Below, piece after piece: positions 10,845 to 22,329 of a stretch of 64,000 nucleotides of DNA; position 1 is the stretch's first letter, and each line of letters opens with the position of its first letter. The stretch lies in contig OX352765.1 in the NCBI GenBank assembly GCA_947095585.1, positions 18,102,444-18,166,443 of the forward strand. Direction: 5' to 3'. Both the position numbers and the translations under genes were made by a program. A model generated the notes under the pieces. The model saw only the letters and a list, made by a program, of their open reading frames with translations. It was not told the DNA's origin and searched no databases. This DNA comes from Nephrocerus scutellatus (Eukaryota; Arthropoda; Insecta; Diptera; Pipunculidae).

Positions 10845-11240
10845 TTTTCACTTATTTTTGTGAGTAATGCGATTATTTTTGTAAAAAAGTGTTTGTAAAA
10901 ATGGTTCACTTATTTTTGTAAATGATGTAATTATTTTTGTAAAAATGTTTATAAAATTGGTTCACTTATTTTTGTAAATGATTTAATTATTTTTTTTTTT
11001 AAAAATGTTTATAAAATTGGTTCACTTATTTTTGTAAATGATTTAATTATTTTTTTTTTAAAAATGTTTATAAAAATGGTTCACTTATTTTTGTGAATAA
11101 TGTAATTATTTTTGTAAAAATGTTTATAAAATTGATTCACTTATTTTTGTAAATGATGTAATTATTTTTGTAAAAATGTTTATAAAAATGGTTCACTTAT
11201 TTTTGTGAATAATGTAATTATTTTGTAAAAATATTTGTAA
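10845..11240. repeat. Leader tandem array A, about 56-60 bp period, seven copies
   Basis: The word TTCACTTATTTTTG starts near 10847, 10905, 10961, 11021, 11080, 11136 and 11192. Units differ mainly by T-run length and by ATGGTTCAC versus TTGGTTCAC. The array lies between the primer site and gag, so it would be in the 5' untranslated leader of the genomic RNA. Confidence 0.85.
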
Positions 11241-11755
11241 AATTTCTGCACTTCTGCTGTAGAAATTTTGTTCACTATTATTGCGAATAATGCAATAATT
11301 TTCGTAGAATTTCGTGAAATTTCTGCACTTCTGCTGTAGAAATTTTGTTCACTATTATTGCGAATAATGCAATAATTTTCGTAGAATTTTGTGAAATTTC
11401 TGCACTTCTGCTGTAGAAATTTTGTTCACTATTAATGCGAATAATGCAATAATTTTCGTAGAATTTTGTGAAATTTCTGCACTTCTGCTGTAGAAATTTT
11501 GTTCACTATTATTGCGAATAATGCAATAATTTTCGTAGAATTTTGTGAAATTTCTGCACTTCTGCTGTAGAAATTTTGTTCACTATTATTGCGAATAATG
11601 CAATAATTTTCGTAGAATTTTGTGAAATTTCTGCACTTCTGCTGTAGAAATTTTTTTTTTCACTATTATTGCGAATAATGCAATAATTTTTCGTAAAAAT
11701 ATTTGTAAAAATTCTGCACTTCTGCTGTAGAAATTTTTTTTTTTTCACTTTTGTT
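11241..11755. repeat. Leader tandem array B, 77-bp period, with two palindromes per unit
   Basis: The word CTGCACTTCTGCTGTAGAAA starts at 11246, 11323, 11400, 11477, 11554 and 11631 (exact 77-bp steps) and again at 11714 (83 bp). Each unit holds two inverted repeats: AAATTTCT ... AGAAATTT with a 13-base spacer, and ATTATTGC ... GCAATAAT with a 7-base spacer. Units are nearly identical. No protein is encoded. Possible roles are protein-binding sites (insulator-like), RNA structure for packaging, or internal initiation; none is demonstrated. Confidence 0.9.
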
Positions 11756-11809
11756 GTTGTGGAGTGCTTTAAATTTTTAAAAAAAAATAAGTCTTAGTTG
11801 ACTAGCACT

Positions 11810-11827
11810 ATCCTACCGACTGCGCCA
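11810..11827 (-). promoter_or_regulatory. Primer binding site, tRNA-Ser type
   Basis: In element orientation TGGCGCAGTCGGTAGGAT directly follows (sharing its T with) the LTR end. It is complementary to a 3' end ...CCGACTGCGCCA, as expected for insect tRNA-Ser, the primer used by 17.6/297-type elements. Gypsy itself uses tRNA-Lys. Confidence 0.8.
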
Positions 11828-12523
11828 ATTATGTTTTCAATGTAACTTAGTAAATTTTAAAAAAGATCTTTCTTTATTAAAATAATATTACAAGTCACAA
11901 GAAAATTATTTAAGACAATATCTTTATTGAATGATTCTATATCCTGTATCACTGTGTATAAATTTGTAGAATGGAAGTGTTAATAATACAATCCGTTAAA
12001 CAATACTGAATGAATGTTGGATACTTAATGAATTATGAATACTGAATGCTTCTGCTTTTATACTTATTTCTATATACTTATTTTGTTATGTGATCCAACT
12101 TGTGTTGTGAAATAGTTTTGGACTTTGAACTTGTTTTCGTCTTTGAGGACGTAAACATGTTATTGTCTTAGATCTGATTTGAGATAAGGTTGTTTTCATG
12201 TTCTAGCATGTTTTGAATAGATATCTAAATTCGTCGTAATTGACCATCTGGCGTTTTGATCATTGATTGGCCTTGAATTGAAGATGGTAAACATGTTGAC
12301 AAAATTCGTATTGTGATATAAGATTGGCCTTGAATGTTAAAGTAGTAAACAAGATGATTTCATCATGTTGTGAAATTGGTAAACAAGATATGAAGTTGGA
12401 TCGCATTTACATTATTCTTATTCTATGTGATTATGTGATTACATACTGTGAATATCTTATATTGTTATTCAGTATTTCTATATTATAACGGGTGCCTGTA
12501 GTGGGATATTCTCTATGTTAACA
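11827..12523 (-). repeat. 5' LTR (element orientation)
   Basis: 697 bp, apparently identical to the LTR at 4773-5469. It would carry the promoter and R region. AATAAA lies at plus-strand 11873-11878. No canonical TATA box was assigned. Confidence 0.95.
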
Positions 12524-12529
12524 TTTACC
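12524..12529. repeat. 6-bp target site duplication, right
   Basis: TTTACC, identical to 4767-4772, immediately after the LTR and continuing into the interrupted LINE sequence. Confidence 0.9.
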
Positions 12530-12774
12530 CTCAAGCCCATCTTCGGACAGTTAACAGTTAAGTTCATGGATTCGTTCTTCAGCCGTACAACACGTATGTG
12601 GAATGCTCTGCCAAGCTCTGTCTTTCCAAATCACTATGATCCACAGGCATTCAAAACACAAGCTCAAAGGCATCTCCTCTTTCCTCCTCCTTTTTATTAA
12701 CGACCACGCTGTGCCAAGCATATAGCCGAGCATTATAAGGGTGCGAACCCTTTAAAGCGTGCGCTAATTATAAA
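12530..12774 (+). mobile_element. LINE relic, 3' end, continuation of the copy at 3420-4772
   Basis: Encodes the typical C-terminal end FFSRTTRMWNALPSSVFP, followed by a stop near 12700 and a short 3' tail (GGGTGCGAACCC, GCGTGCG) ending in a 12-base A run near 12773. The copy at 50230-50490 ends the same way. With the LTR element removed the two parts join without loss apart from the duplicated TTTACC. Confidence 0.85.
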
Positions 12775-12990
12775 AAAAAAAAACAAGAACCCCTCAAAAC
12801 CCCCCTTACGACCCTCTAAAGACGTTCTTAAGACCACCTTAAAATCCTCTCAAGACGTCACTTTAAATCCTCTTAAAAACGCCCCAAGATCCCCTTAGGA
12901 CCACCTAAATAGCCTCTCAAGAATCACTCAAAACCCCCTTTAGACCCCTCGAGACACCCCTCAAAAACCACCCCCGAAAAGCCCTACCAC
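12775..12990. repeat. C/A-rich minisatellite, right part
   Basis: Degenerate ACCCCTCAAAACCCCC / CCTCTCAAGACGT units continue the array seen at 3235-3415. Together they are the pre-LINE target. Confidence 0.7.
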
Positions 12991-15690
12991 AAAAGCGTCT
13001 AGGTCTAGGTGTCAACCAACACCATTAGAATTAAGCACGCTTACAGAATGACATATAAACCGACAGACAGACAGAAACCGTAAAGTTGATATATAAACAT
13101 TTAATTGAGAGTAGTTAAGTGAATTTAAAGTTATAAATAAAAATCCTATTGTAACAAGAACATGTAAATATAAAACAAACTTCGTTTCTCGAGTACAAAC
13201 TTGTATGTAAGTTAACCCATTCCCATATAAATTCTCCAACCAGAATATTGCTTAGGTAATGATTATTTAATTATTATTGCTACGTTCTTTATTTAAATGA
13301 AATTGTACTTTAATTACTTGTATACATGGGCTCACGCCACACAGTCCTTTCATTTTTACATTGCATTTATTTGGTAATATTCACCAAATTATCTGTTTTT
13401 GAGGTGGGACAGTTAACAGTTAACCCACTATTCCATACATCACACGTGCTACACTCGATTCACGATACGCTTCACACATGGAATCTCAGAAAAACTGAGC
13501 TGCTCGCAAAATTTCAGCTTTCAGTTTAAAAGGTACATCAAATAAGTCGCAAAATTAGGCCTAATTTAAAAATGAACCCACTTTCCACGCTGCACATGCG
13601 GCACACGCTACTCTTGATACGTGTCACTCGTGGGATCTCAGAAACGCCCAATGAGAGTAAGCTACTCACTTTCAACTCTCTAGGACATGTGGAAGATGGG
13701 GCCTATTTCACAGATTAACCGATTTTCAAAGCTTCACAAGCACCACACGCGACTTGTGACTCGTGTCAAACGCAGAATCTCTGAAATGTGGCCCATGGCA
13801 CTGAGATGCTCTCTAGGGTGGCTAAAAAGAACGTCAAAGAATAATAAACCTTTGAAATGTAAAATCGTTTTTAAACAATTAATGTTACTAGTGTGTAATA
13901 TTCTAACTCATCCACGACCATACATAAGTACTCGTATGAAGCAGACCTCTCACAATGGAATAATGGCCAGCAATGGACTTATTCTTTTCAAAACCGAATG
14001 AAAAGCTGGGCTAATTGCTCTCTTTCTTTAAGCTACCCTTAATGAGCTTAAGTAACCGCTTGCTTGTCTTGTCTGCTGTTTTTTTTCCAGCTATTAATTA
14101 ATGAGACATTCAGATCAGCTAAGTACTCGTAAATTCAACTTAAGTCCATTATAGTTGACGCTTTAGACTTATGCATCAAACTTTAAACCTTAGAAGAGCT
14201 CGCATGATTTTAAGCTTCAACAGTTTTAACAACAACCGGAAAACAAATATTTCACACCTATTTCGAAATGTTGTTAACCTTATTCTGTATCTGTAAAGTG
14301 TCTTTACTTTTGCCCCAATATTTCTACTAACAAACAATTTTTTACTCTCAAAGCCGAAATCTATACAATCTTGTAAGTCTTAAGGTTTCCATTGTGAGCT
14401 CTATAACACAATGTGATGTATGAAAAAGGTCAAAAGAGGTCGTCAATAATGAATGCACCAACATTGTCCGCGGCAACTGACTTATGTATGTTTCTGATGC
14501 AGCAGCCAAAAAGTCAGTCACATAATTTTTTCAATTCCTTGCACACAACAACATCAACAGACGAACATTACTCTCAATTCAATCAGCCGACAAAGAAATA
14601 AACTCCAAACGTCTTCGGATCTTTTGAATGTGGTGACCATCATTGCACATCTGTAAGTTTGAGCTGTGCCGATCCACGGAGCTGGCAATTTTAAAGCCTC
14701 TTCCATTCCATACCGAAGGCACAATTCGATCGCCTGTGCTGTACGTGCTTTGTGCGAAAAGCGTAAAGTTACTTGTGATCCACATCTTTCTTCAAAGCAT
14801 AACTGAGTAACTTCAGGAACGTGACCTCGGTCTTGAATGGATGGGGTTTTTTTTTTGATTAACTTTAATTCTTGAAAAGAAATTCCAAAAGCAACACAAA
14901 ATGAATTAATTTCATTATATTGTGCGAAACCATTTGTCAGTCGCTGTCAGTCTGACAATGGTACGACAAAAGTTTGTAATTTTTCGATTGTCAGTGCTAC
15001 GTGAAGTTATATGAAATTCAGTAACTTCCTCAAATGATAATGGTGCAACGTGCAGCGCAACAAATCTCTTTCATTTGCGTGCAAAAATAATGGAATGGCA
15101 TTTGACGAACCATTCCATTACTTTTTGTAAGCTTGGGCGTTGTCATCCAAAACCATAAACGTAAATGAATTCATGTAATCTGATAATAAATGTCAATAGT
15201 TGTTGCATTAAGTGGGAACTAACTCTTGTGGCTGTTGAAATCATTCCATTGTGGACATAATACACTGAGTCACTGACGGTATTTAAGGTTTACAGATAAA
15301 GGGATATCGGATCAGGTGATGTACCTTTTCTAAAAGAGAATTAATAATTGCAACCGACTGAGTCGACAGGATGTTCCACTGTTTGGTAGTAAAAAAGGAC
15401 AGTTTAAATGTTTAATCCAGTACACAGCTGCGTTCGGTATTCCCAGCATCCCCACCTCTGCATTGTACTCCAACAACTACCTACAAAAAAAAACTATGCC
15501 CAAAATTTTATAGACGTAGCTTTTTGTCTCCAACGAAGTGCATTGCTACAAAAGGTATGCTATGGCGTGCTCAACGGTTAGCCATCAGTATTTGATCCTA
15601 TGCAGGCATACCAACTTCCCATGAAATATATCGTACAAAACGTAGCTTTTTGTTTTTAACAATGTGCATTGCTTCGGAATGCAGCTATGG
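12991..15690. other. Non-coding stretch with a degenerate 145-bp repeat
   Basis: No recognisable gene. Between about 13420 and 13810 three diverged units can be aligned by eye (CCCACTATTCC near 13427, CCCACTTTCC near 13573, and a weaker one near 13730), each followed by a CACRYG-rich segment and ATCTCAGAAA or ATCTCTGAAA. The remainder is AT-rich, with short open frames that show no family features. Confidence 0.5.
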
Positions 15691-15699
15691 CATACCGGC

Positions 15700-16745
15700 C
15701 GGTTGTATATCTGTTTTAGATCATATGCAGGCATAAAATATAATATCGTAGAAGCCTCGCTGTCAGACCATCGGCGCATCAGGTTTGACATTCCTGGTAA
15801 TCTGACACATGTGTCAGGGACTTGTCCTGTCTTAAATGGATATGCTTGTCACATTTAAAGAGTCCACAGGGGACCTAGATGAAGCAGCGTACGAATTAAA
15901 TAATGTCTTGCTTACTTCCTACGAGTATCATGAAGGTGTGTCCCTGTAATAAGCTTGTTTAAATAAAAGGTTCCCTGGTGGAACGACCAGCTGTTTAAGC
16001 TTAGGAAGAAAGTTAGAAAACTCTTCAGCTCTGCTTAATGCACGAAGAGTTGGGGCCCTTACATAGTACAACTCCGAATTAAGACGATCCAAACGTGCCA
16101 CATGGAGGAAATTGTGAATACATTATCAAAATGCCAGTAGCGGCATTAGTTTAGGATCAGACAAACTGTGTAGGATTATTAAAAAAGGCCGATGGCACCT
16201 ACACGTCGGACCGTGAGGATGCAATCGGAGCCCTACTCCACGTTCGTCTATCGTGCACCATATACGTACCCGAATGCATCGGACCAAAGGGTATGTATTA
16301 CTTGTAGGGTTAATAGTTTATCCGGTAAAATCTTCAGTCCCGATATGGTTAAATAGGCCGTAGGCTCTTTCAAACCTTTCCCGGCGGTAATGGGATTTTT
16401 CCAGCGCTTCTACAGAAGGCTCATCTCCTCCATCTCATCCTACCGGCTATGATTACTTTATTTAGAGCCACTTATAACTGGGGTTACATTCCTACTATCT
16501 GGAGACAGGTAAATGTGATATTTATCCCTAAGCCAAGCAATAGGCCTAGCGAGCTGCCTAAATCATACAGAACAGAACATCATTTGTTCTCAAACCATGG
16601 AGAGACTTATTGATGTTCATATTAGAGGCCGGTTAGAATTGTCTACCCCTCTGTACTCAAGTTAGTTTACGTACAGGAAAGGCAAAAACACAGAAGGTAC
16701 CCTTCACTATCGAAGACTCGACCAATCATTGGATAAGAATATATG
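15700..16745 (+). mobile_element. LOA-like LINE relic: endonuclease end and N-terminal RT
   Basis: NIVEASLSDHRRIRFDIPG (near 15740) matches the end of an apurinic endonuclease domain. Broken frames then lead to an RT region at 16380-16690: FFQRFYRRL, a stretch encoding NWGY/IPTIWRQ-like residues, PKPSNRPSELP-like residues, TMERLIDVHIRGRLEL and a degenerate YRKGKNTEG. Many stops and frameshifts are present. The clade call (LOA/Lian/Bilbo) is by resemblance. The fragment at 63420-63615 is the same family on the other strand. Confidence 0.7.
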
Positions 16746-16759
16746 GTTGATGTAATATT

Positions 16760-18160
16760 TAAGAAGCTTTTTGATTTTTCTCAACCCAGTCGATGATTCC
16801 CATTCCGCTTCGATGGTATTGTTTTCCCACTCTTAATTCGTATTCTTAAGATTACTTTTGGAATAGTAAAGGCTTTTTCTGTACTTCTCTTGCTTCTTTG
16901 ATTCCTGAAATCACCAAATTAGGGTAATTTTGACAGTTATTTCAAGTAGCGGAAGCAGCTCCATGTTGGTTTGTAAAAAAAGACTGGACCTTTTAATACT
17001 AGCAGTTCTGCCTGGCTGTCTGAGATCACGTAGATCGCGGTTCTTCTGTACCTTCTTTTGATACATTCAAAGGTGTAGGCGGCTTCAATTGCTATTGTTT
17101 CTGCCTGAAATACAGTTGGATATTTCCCTGTATACCAGATAGATGCATGGTGTGGAAGGTTACTTATAATATTTTCAACTTGATTCCGTTCTGGTAACTA
17201 AGTTCCTTTGGAAGTAAGTTGTTTTTATGATTAAGTCTTATGAAACTTGCTGGTTGGAAAGTTTCATTTTCCCAATTTATTTTGATTATGATGCTGGTGT
17301 ATCCAGGTCTGTTTGCTTTTATTTGATTAGTAATTTTTAGTTTGGCGACTGTCTCGAACCAGTCCCGCTTTTTATACGTAAGTGCGGGTTGGGAGTCCTG
17401 AAAGCTTTTCTAGAGATGCTGTTGGGCAAGTCTTTACAGCGCCTGTTTAGACAGATTAGTCTCTGAATTTTATTTAGTTTTGAGTGTGTCTTTGGTTACT
17501 CTGTTTTCCTGTATGTGATCCAGGTCGAATATTGCTTTGGTATAGCCATAAAGTCATTTGCGAGTTTATTCCCCACCTTTTGATGAACATACTACGCTGT
17601 CACGTGAAGTAAGCTTTGTTAGCTTTGTTGGCATTGCATTACATGGTGGAGTTCCACGTGAATTTTTGATCAAACATAACCCCTATATAGGAAGATAGGA
17701 AGCTTTATTCTTTTCTTCTTCGTGAATAAGGTGCAAACTTTTTTGTCAAGTTTGACACTTAGGCCAACCTATTTGCACCACTATTTTACTTGTTTGAGAG
17801 CGAATTGCATGCGTTCTGCTATTGTGCTGTCGAATTTGCCACGAAACATTAGGACTAGATCATCTGCATAGCTAATAATTTATAAGAAATTGTTCTTCAG
17901 CCCGGCGAGTAGCTGATCTATCACTAGCATCCATAAGATAGGTGATAAGACACTAACGTGTGGGCAGCCCCTGGTTGCCAATTTTGTGATGATTTCGTCA
18001 CCAAACGAGGACTGTATTTTCCTGCTTTTTAGCATCAACATAACCCATCCTAAGATAGAGGAGTCAATTTCCCTTGATCTAGCTTGCATTTGAATTGCTT
18101 CGTAGTTGGTGTTGTCAATGTTCTGCGGTGGGACGCCTAATAGCCGGAACATACCAATAT
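16760..18160 (-). mobile_element. LOA-like LINE relic: RT palm and downstream region
   Basis: Reading leftwards, 18152-17880 encodes IDSSILGWVMLMLKSR and RGCPHVSVLSPILWMLVID, the RT palm with a changed GCPQGGVLSP motif. It is followed at 17870-17859 by YADD in SYADDLVLMFRGKF. Decayed sequence, probably including the RNase H region, follows to about 16760. It faces the fragment at 15700-16745 tail to tail. Whether the two derive from one copy by inversion or from two insertions cannot be told here. Confidence 0.7.
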
Positions 18161-20514
18161 TTTAACTTTTTGTATGCTGACTGAGCGTAACAATTATTTT
18201 GTGTTGCCAGATCGCCAAATTACACATACTATAGACGCTTTTGTTAAGGGACGTAGAATAGAAAACCCCCCACCAAAGCCCCACAAAACAACCCAACTCA
18301 GTTTACTACCCCTGTCAAAGGTGCATGTGCAGCGAGAGGTGACTGACGGAAACACAGCAGGACACTGAAACACAAATTGCACAAGAACATGCATTCAATG
18401 GACTGACGGTAGAGATGGTGATATATAACACCGAGAGTCCTCACTGTCTAGACAGAAGTGACATGTTCCATATACATGCTCTGATACACGCACGCACAGA
18501 CGTAAATAATAGCCGCCCTGCTGCTGGCTGTTGCTTCTGCTTAACAAAAACAGAAACAACCGCCGGCGACGACGGGAAGCTTACTGATAAACTATATGTC
18601 TGTTACTTTTTGTCCATTAATTTATCCTAGATTTCCAGAATGAATGACATCTATCTCTGCAGATAGACAGACAGGCACGTAGCTTCGAACGATGGGCCAG
18701 TCCGAGTCTGTCTGCCGATCACACTATTTGTCACAATCATCACGTGTGGCTGTGTGTAACGATTGCATGCACATTTGTTATTTTATTGGGACGGCAGCCA
18801 TTGCAGCTTCCAGATGCATTGTTGTGCTAAAATGTCCTGAAGCATTTTTTATTACAATGGCCAAGAGAGTTGAAGCAGGTTCCAGTGCGCCCGAATTCAT
18901 TACGCTTCAGTCTTCACATTTGTTGTTGTTGTTCCATCGAAGAAGGCTTTTACAATTCATTCGTACCGCTGTCAATGTTGTATGTTGTTATGGTACGCAT
19001 TGCACTATGACGTCGAGTGTGACGATGACGTTCTTCAAAATGTAGTTAAAGTCCTTATAGCCTGCTGCGAAGCAAGATGCAAAGGCAAAACTATGAGCAC
19101 ATATACATTATGCGTAATGTTTATTGAAAAAATGTGAAGCCCCAGGCACTCTCTGTAGAAATTTTAATGTTCATAGAAGAAGACAATGGCATTTGACGGA
19201 AAAGTACTATACTCTCTGGGTACGAAAACGAACCGTGTTTGCCAAGATATGGAATAATGCAGTATTCGTTCTTGTAAGACTCCAAAATTATTGCAATAGC
19301 CGTCAACTTCGCAACCCAATTGGCAACGAAGAGAAGCCTACCTTGCCGGAAGAAGAATGTGAGCATTATTTTCTATATGAGGGAAATTCGGTTCTTCGGT
19401 ACAACCACTGAGCTACGTGAATATAGAATTGAATTGAGGTACAAGTACGAGTACATAATTAATTTTCAAGTAATGTTCCCGAATATTTGGTGAATGCAAG
19501 CTGCATAAAGAACGTTGCATTCATAAGCACTCATATATACACGAAAAGAACACTTGACAACTCCATGAGGGTTAAGAGCATCCAACAAATGTTCAAGTGT
19601 CACGGTAACAACAATTTTCGACAATTATTGTGGAAAAACCATAATGTATGTACTCGTATCATATGTTCTTTGGAAAAGCATCTTAATAAGGGAGCGAGCG
19701 CATCCTGTCAATTCTGCACATACCCGGTATTTGTAATGGCATTTGCAAAGTTATTCTCTTTGTTGACAATATTTTACAAACGTATGGTAATTATGTTCTT
19801 TTTTTCTATAATCTTGACATTGATACAAATGAACATCCTTTGGCAAATTAATTTTTCAACTACAATGTAAAGTACATATAAAAACAAAGGATGAGAGGAG
19901 GATAGAAATTTCATTAATAAACTCACGAGTGCTCATGTTGCTCAGAAAAGTTTCACGTTTTGAGAAAGATTTTGATATTTTGAGAATTTTGAATCAAGGT
20001 ATGAAGATTCAATTTCAATTGCAGTCAATTCAATTGTAAGGTGAGACCTTCTTCAAGAGCCGACTTGGCAGTTTTATTCCACAAGAAAGTCTTCATCTTT
20101 TTTATATGAGTTGTTTTTATCAAAACTACTACTACTTTTTGGGGGAGCAAAGTCCTAGATTCATACCTCCTCGCGGTGCTCCTAATAATGAATAAAGCGG
20201 TTTAGTGGAGACGAGCAGAGGAGATCCTGTTTATAGTCATGGAAACTACATGTCAAGGCGAGTCATTGGCGACTAAAAGCCAATATAAAGTCAGCGTCTG
20301 TTCTCCATATTAGAGACAGACGCCCGTCTTGTAGCAAGCGGCTCGCTATATAAATGTGGAATTGGACCTCAACTACAATTCGCGGCCCACCAGCGCTATG
20401 GAGGTTTTGCGCTAGGTTAGTAACCTACCTGTAAAAAAAAGATGAGCTGTTGAAGTTAAACTTCTATGGCGTAGTGGCCGACATTACGATTAAATTAAAA
20501 AGTAAAAATAGGTC
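18161..20514. other. Non-coding stretch, nothing recognised
   Basis: Several open frames of 60-130 codons exist (for example 19124-19411 and 19487-19870), but none shows a domain, signal peptide with downstream coding, or splice-linked partner. I do not call a gene. Confidence 0.45.
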
Positions 20515-20845
20515 TACATACCGAATTTGATAAGAATCGCTTGAGAAATGGCTTAGTCCCCAAAATTCATGACCGTATTGGCTCTCAGAATTTCCATTGG
20601 AACAAGTCTTATAGAATAGTAGCACCTTAGTCCTATTTACCGAATTTCATACAAATAGCTTGAGAAATTGCTTGGTCCCTAAAATTCCAGACCCTATTGG
20701 CCAGATCACAGAATTTCCATTGGGACAAGTCTTACAGTCGCAACTAAGTCCTATATACCGACCGAATTTCATACGAATAGGTTGAGAAATGGCTTAGTTT
20801 CCGAAATTCCAGACTCTATTGGCCAGATCCCAGAAATGATTTCAG
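20515..20845. repeat. Tandem repeat of about 120 bp, three copies
   Basis: Units start at CCGAATTTGATAAGAATC (near 20521), CCGAATTTCATACAAATAG (near 20640) and CCGAATTTCATACGAATAG (near 20763). Each is followed by TTGAGAAAT, GGCTTAG or GCTTGGT, and AAAATTC or GAAATTC. The first two also share AATTTCCATTGG and ACAAGTCTTA. Confidence 0.8.
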
Positions 20846-20884
20846 TTACAAATTCGAAATTTAACGTCCGGATCAAAATTATTT

Positions 20885-21130
20885 CAGTTACCCCCTAGTC
20901 AAGCCTATACACCAACTACTGCATCAGCAATTGTCTAATAAAATGTAGATGTCGCGTAAATCACAAAAGGTAGTAGATAAGTTATTTAACTAATTTCTTA
21001 TCATATACACCAACCGCTACGCAGTGCGGATATGATTTCAGTTACCCTATAGCCTATACACCAACTACTGCATCAGCAACTTTCTAATATAATATAGATG
21101 TCGCGTAAATCGCAAGGTATTTAATACAAA
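20885..21130. repeat. Duplicated segment, two copies about 150 bp apart
   Basis: AGCCTATACACCAACTACTG followed by CATCAGCAA and then GTAGATGTCGCGTAAATC (or a variant) occurs near 20903 and near 21051. Unrelated to the preceding repeat. Confidence 0.7.
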
Positions 21131-21239
21131 CTATTGTAATGTCATATATGTACACCAACTTCCAGATCCGCATTATGGCCGCCTCAATATTAATTCGTAC
21201 CCCGTAGGCGCGCCTAAAGAAGTATTAACTTCAAAAATA

Positions 21240-22320
21240 CCCAAGAAACGAAAGCAGGCCTCGAATACAACACGGATACGTTACAAACGACATTTGGCTA
21301 TCGACACAGTACTAAGATCGGAACGTGGAACGTCCGCACCTTGTCAGAGCCGTCAAGACTATCTCAAGTTTGTCGTGAGATGGATCGCTACCAGGTACTA
21401 ATTTAAGGCCTCAGCGAAGTAAGATGGATGGATCAAGGCGACTTTAATGACCATTATCTAATGTTTAGTGGCAATAATGAATCTCGAACCAACGAGTGGG
21501 ACTTCTTATAACAGCTAGAGCTAAAAGTTCCTTGATTGGATTTAAACCAACCTCTGACCGGATAACTTTAGCACGATTCCATGCAGCTTTATCTTCGGGA
21601 AACGGAGGAATTCGTTGGACTCTTAGATCTCAACTCAAACATCTGGACTACGCTGACGACGTTTGTTTACTCTCACACAGGATTATAGAGCTGCACCAAA
21701 TGTGGAAAGGAACACAAATGTTGCGCGTTTGAAGATTAATGCTGCCAAAACCAAAATCATCAACCTCGACACTAACTCAGTAACTCAAGTTAACATTGCT
21801 GGACAGCCGGTAGATAGAGTAGAGTTTCCAACATCTTGGGGGTATTATCTCGACCGAAGGTGGAACCGAACAGAACATTGTCAACCGAATTGGCAAAGCA
21901 AAATCAGTGCTTGGAATGATGTCCATGATATGGCGAAGTAATGGGATCAACTTAAACAACAAGCTGCGACTGTTCCTTTCAAATGTTGAATCTCTGCTGT
22001 TGTATGGGTGCAGCACTTGGAAGGTGACCGTGTCTCTAACGAACATCTTTACCAGAGAATGGGTCAGGAACCAAAAGGCACAACCATCAAACGACGGAAA
22101 GCGACAGTTCCATAGCAAACTAAGCAATGCAATGGAATTCGTTATCTCAGGATGGTAGAAGAACGGGTCGTCCGAGAAATACATGGCGCAGAACAGTTGA
22201 AGAGGAGTCACGGCAATTGAGGATGAGTTGGAGAGAGCTTAAGCTCATTGCCAGAAACGGCACGTGATGGCGCGTAGGCGTAGTAGTGACCCTAGGACCC
22301 ACAAGGGGATATATGACATA
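21240..22320 (+). mobile_element. LINE relic, internally deleted
   Basis: Near 21320 it encodes IGTWNVRTLSEPSRLSQVC, the start of an apurinic endonuclease domain. After a large internal deletion, 21590-21700 encodes GNGGIRW and LDYADDVCLLSHR, the catalytic YADD region. This is followed in broken frames by LKINAAKTKIINL, VESLLLYGCSTWKVT and the C-terminal end up to about 22310. Very similar to the copy at 55545-56875, so these are members of one family. Confidence 0.8.
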
Positions 22321-22329
22321 AAGAAAAGA

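Larger units (their letters stand above)
4773..12523 (-). mobile_element. Full-length but internally deleted Gypsy/17.6-297-like LTR retrotransposon (errantivirus type)
   Basis: A 7751-bp insertion on the minus strand, bounded by two 697-bp LTRs and a TTTACC duplication. In element order: 5' LTR (12523-11827), tRNA-Ser-type primer site, long AT-rich leader with two tandem arrays, gag (10423-9335), pol in the -1 frame (9392-6432), a broken env-like region (about 6430-5500), polypurine tract and 3' LTR (5469-4773). The two LTRs read the same throughout when compared by eye, so the insertion is very recent. Gag and pol are open, but pol lacks most of the integrase core and the env-like frame is interrupted. 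The copy therefore could not have integrated on its own integrase unless the deletion arose after insertion. Lineage is inferred from the primer site, the Gag opening and the presence of a third frame. Confidence 0.95.

Noticed and set aside
11241..11755. CRISPR-like array
   Set aside because: The context is an insect retrotransposon leader, the units are contiguous 77-bp copies without unique spacers, and no cas-type gene exists here.
14579..14785. Minus-strand open frame with FAQSTYSTGDRIV, possibly a transposon remnant
   Set aside because: Too short and not clearly similar to any family I can name, so not listed as a feature.
15700..18160. Twin-priming inversion of a single LOA element
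   Set aside because: In twin priming the 3' end lies at the outer edge of the insertion. Here the 3' end of the minus-strand part lies in the middle, so two insertions or a later inversion fit better.
19124..19870. Two adjacent plus-strand open frames as a possible small gene
   Set aside because: No domain, no coherent splice pattern, AT-rich composition like the surrounding non-coding DNA.
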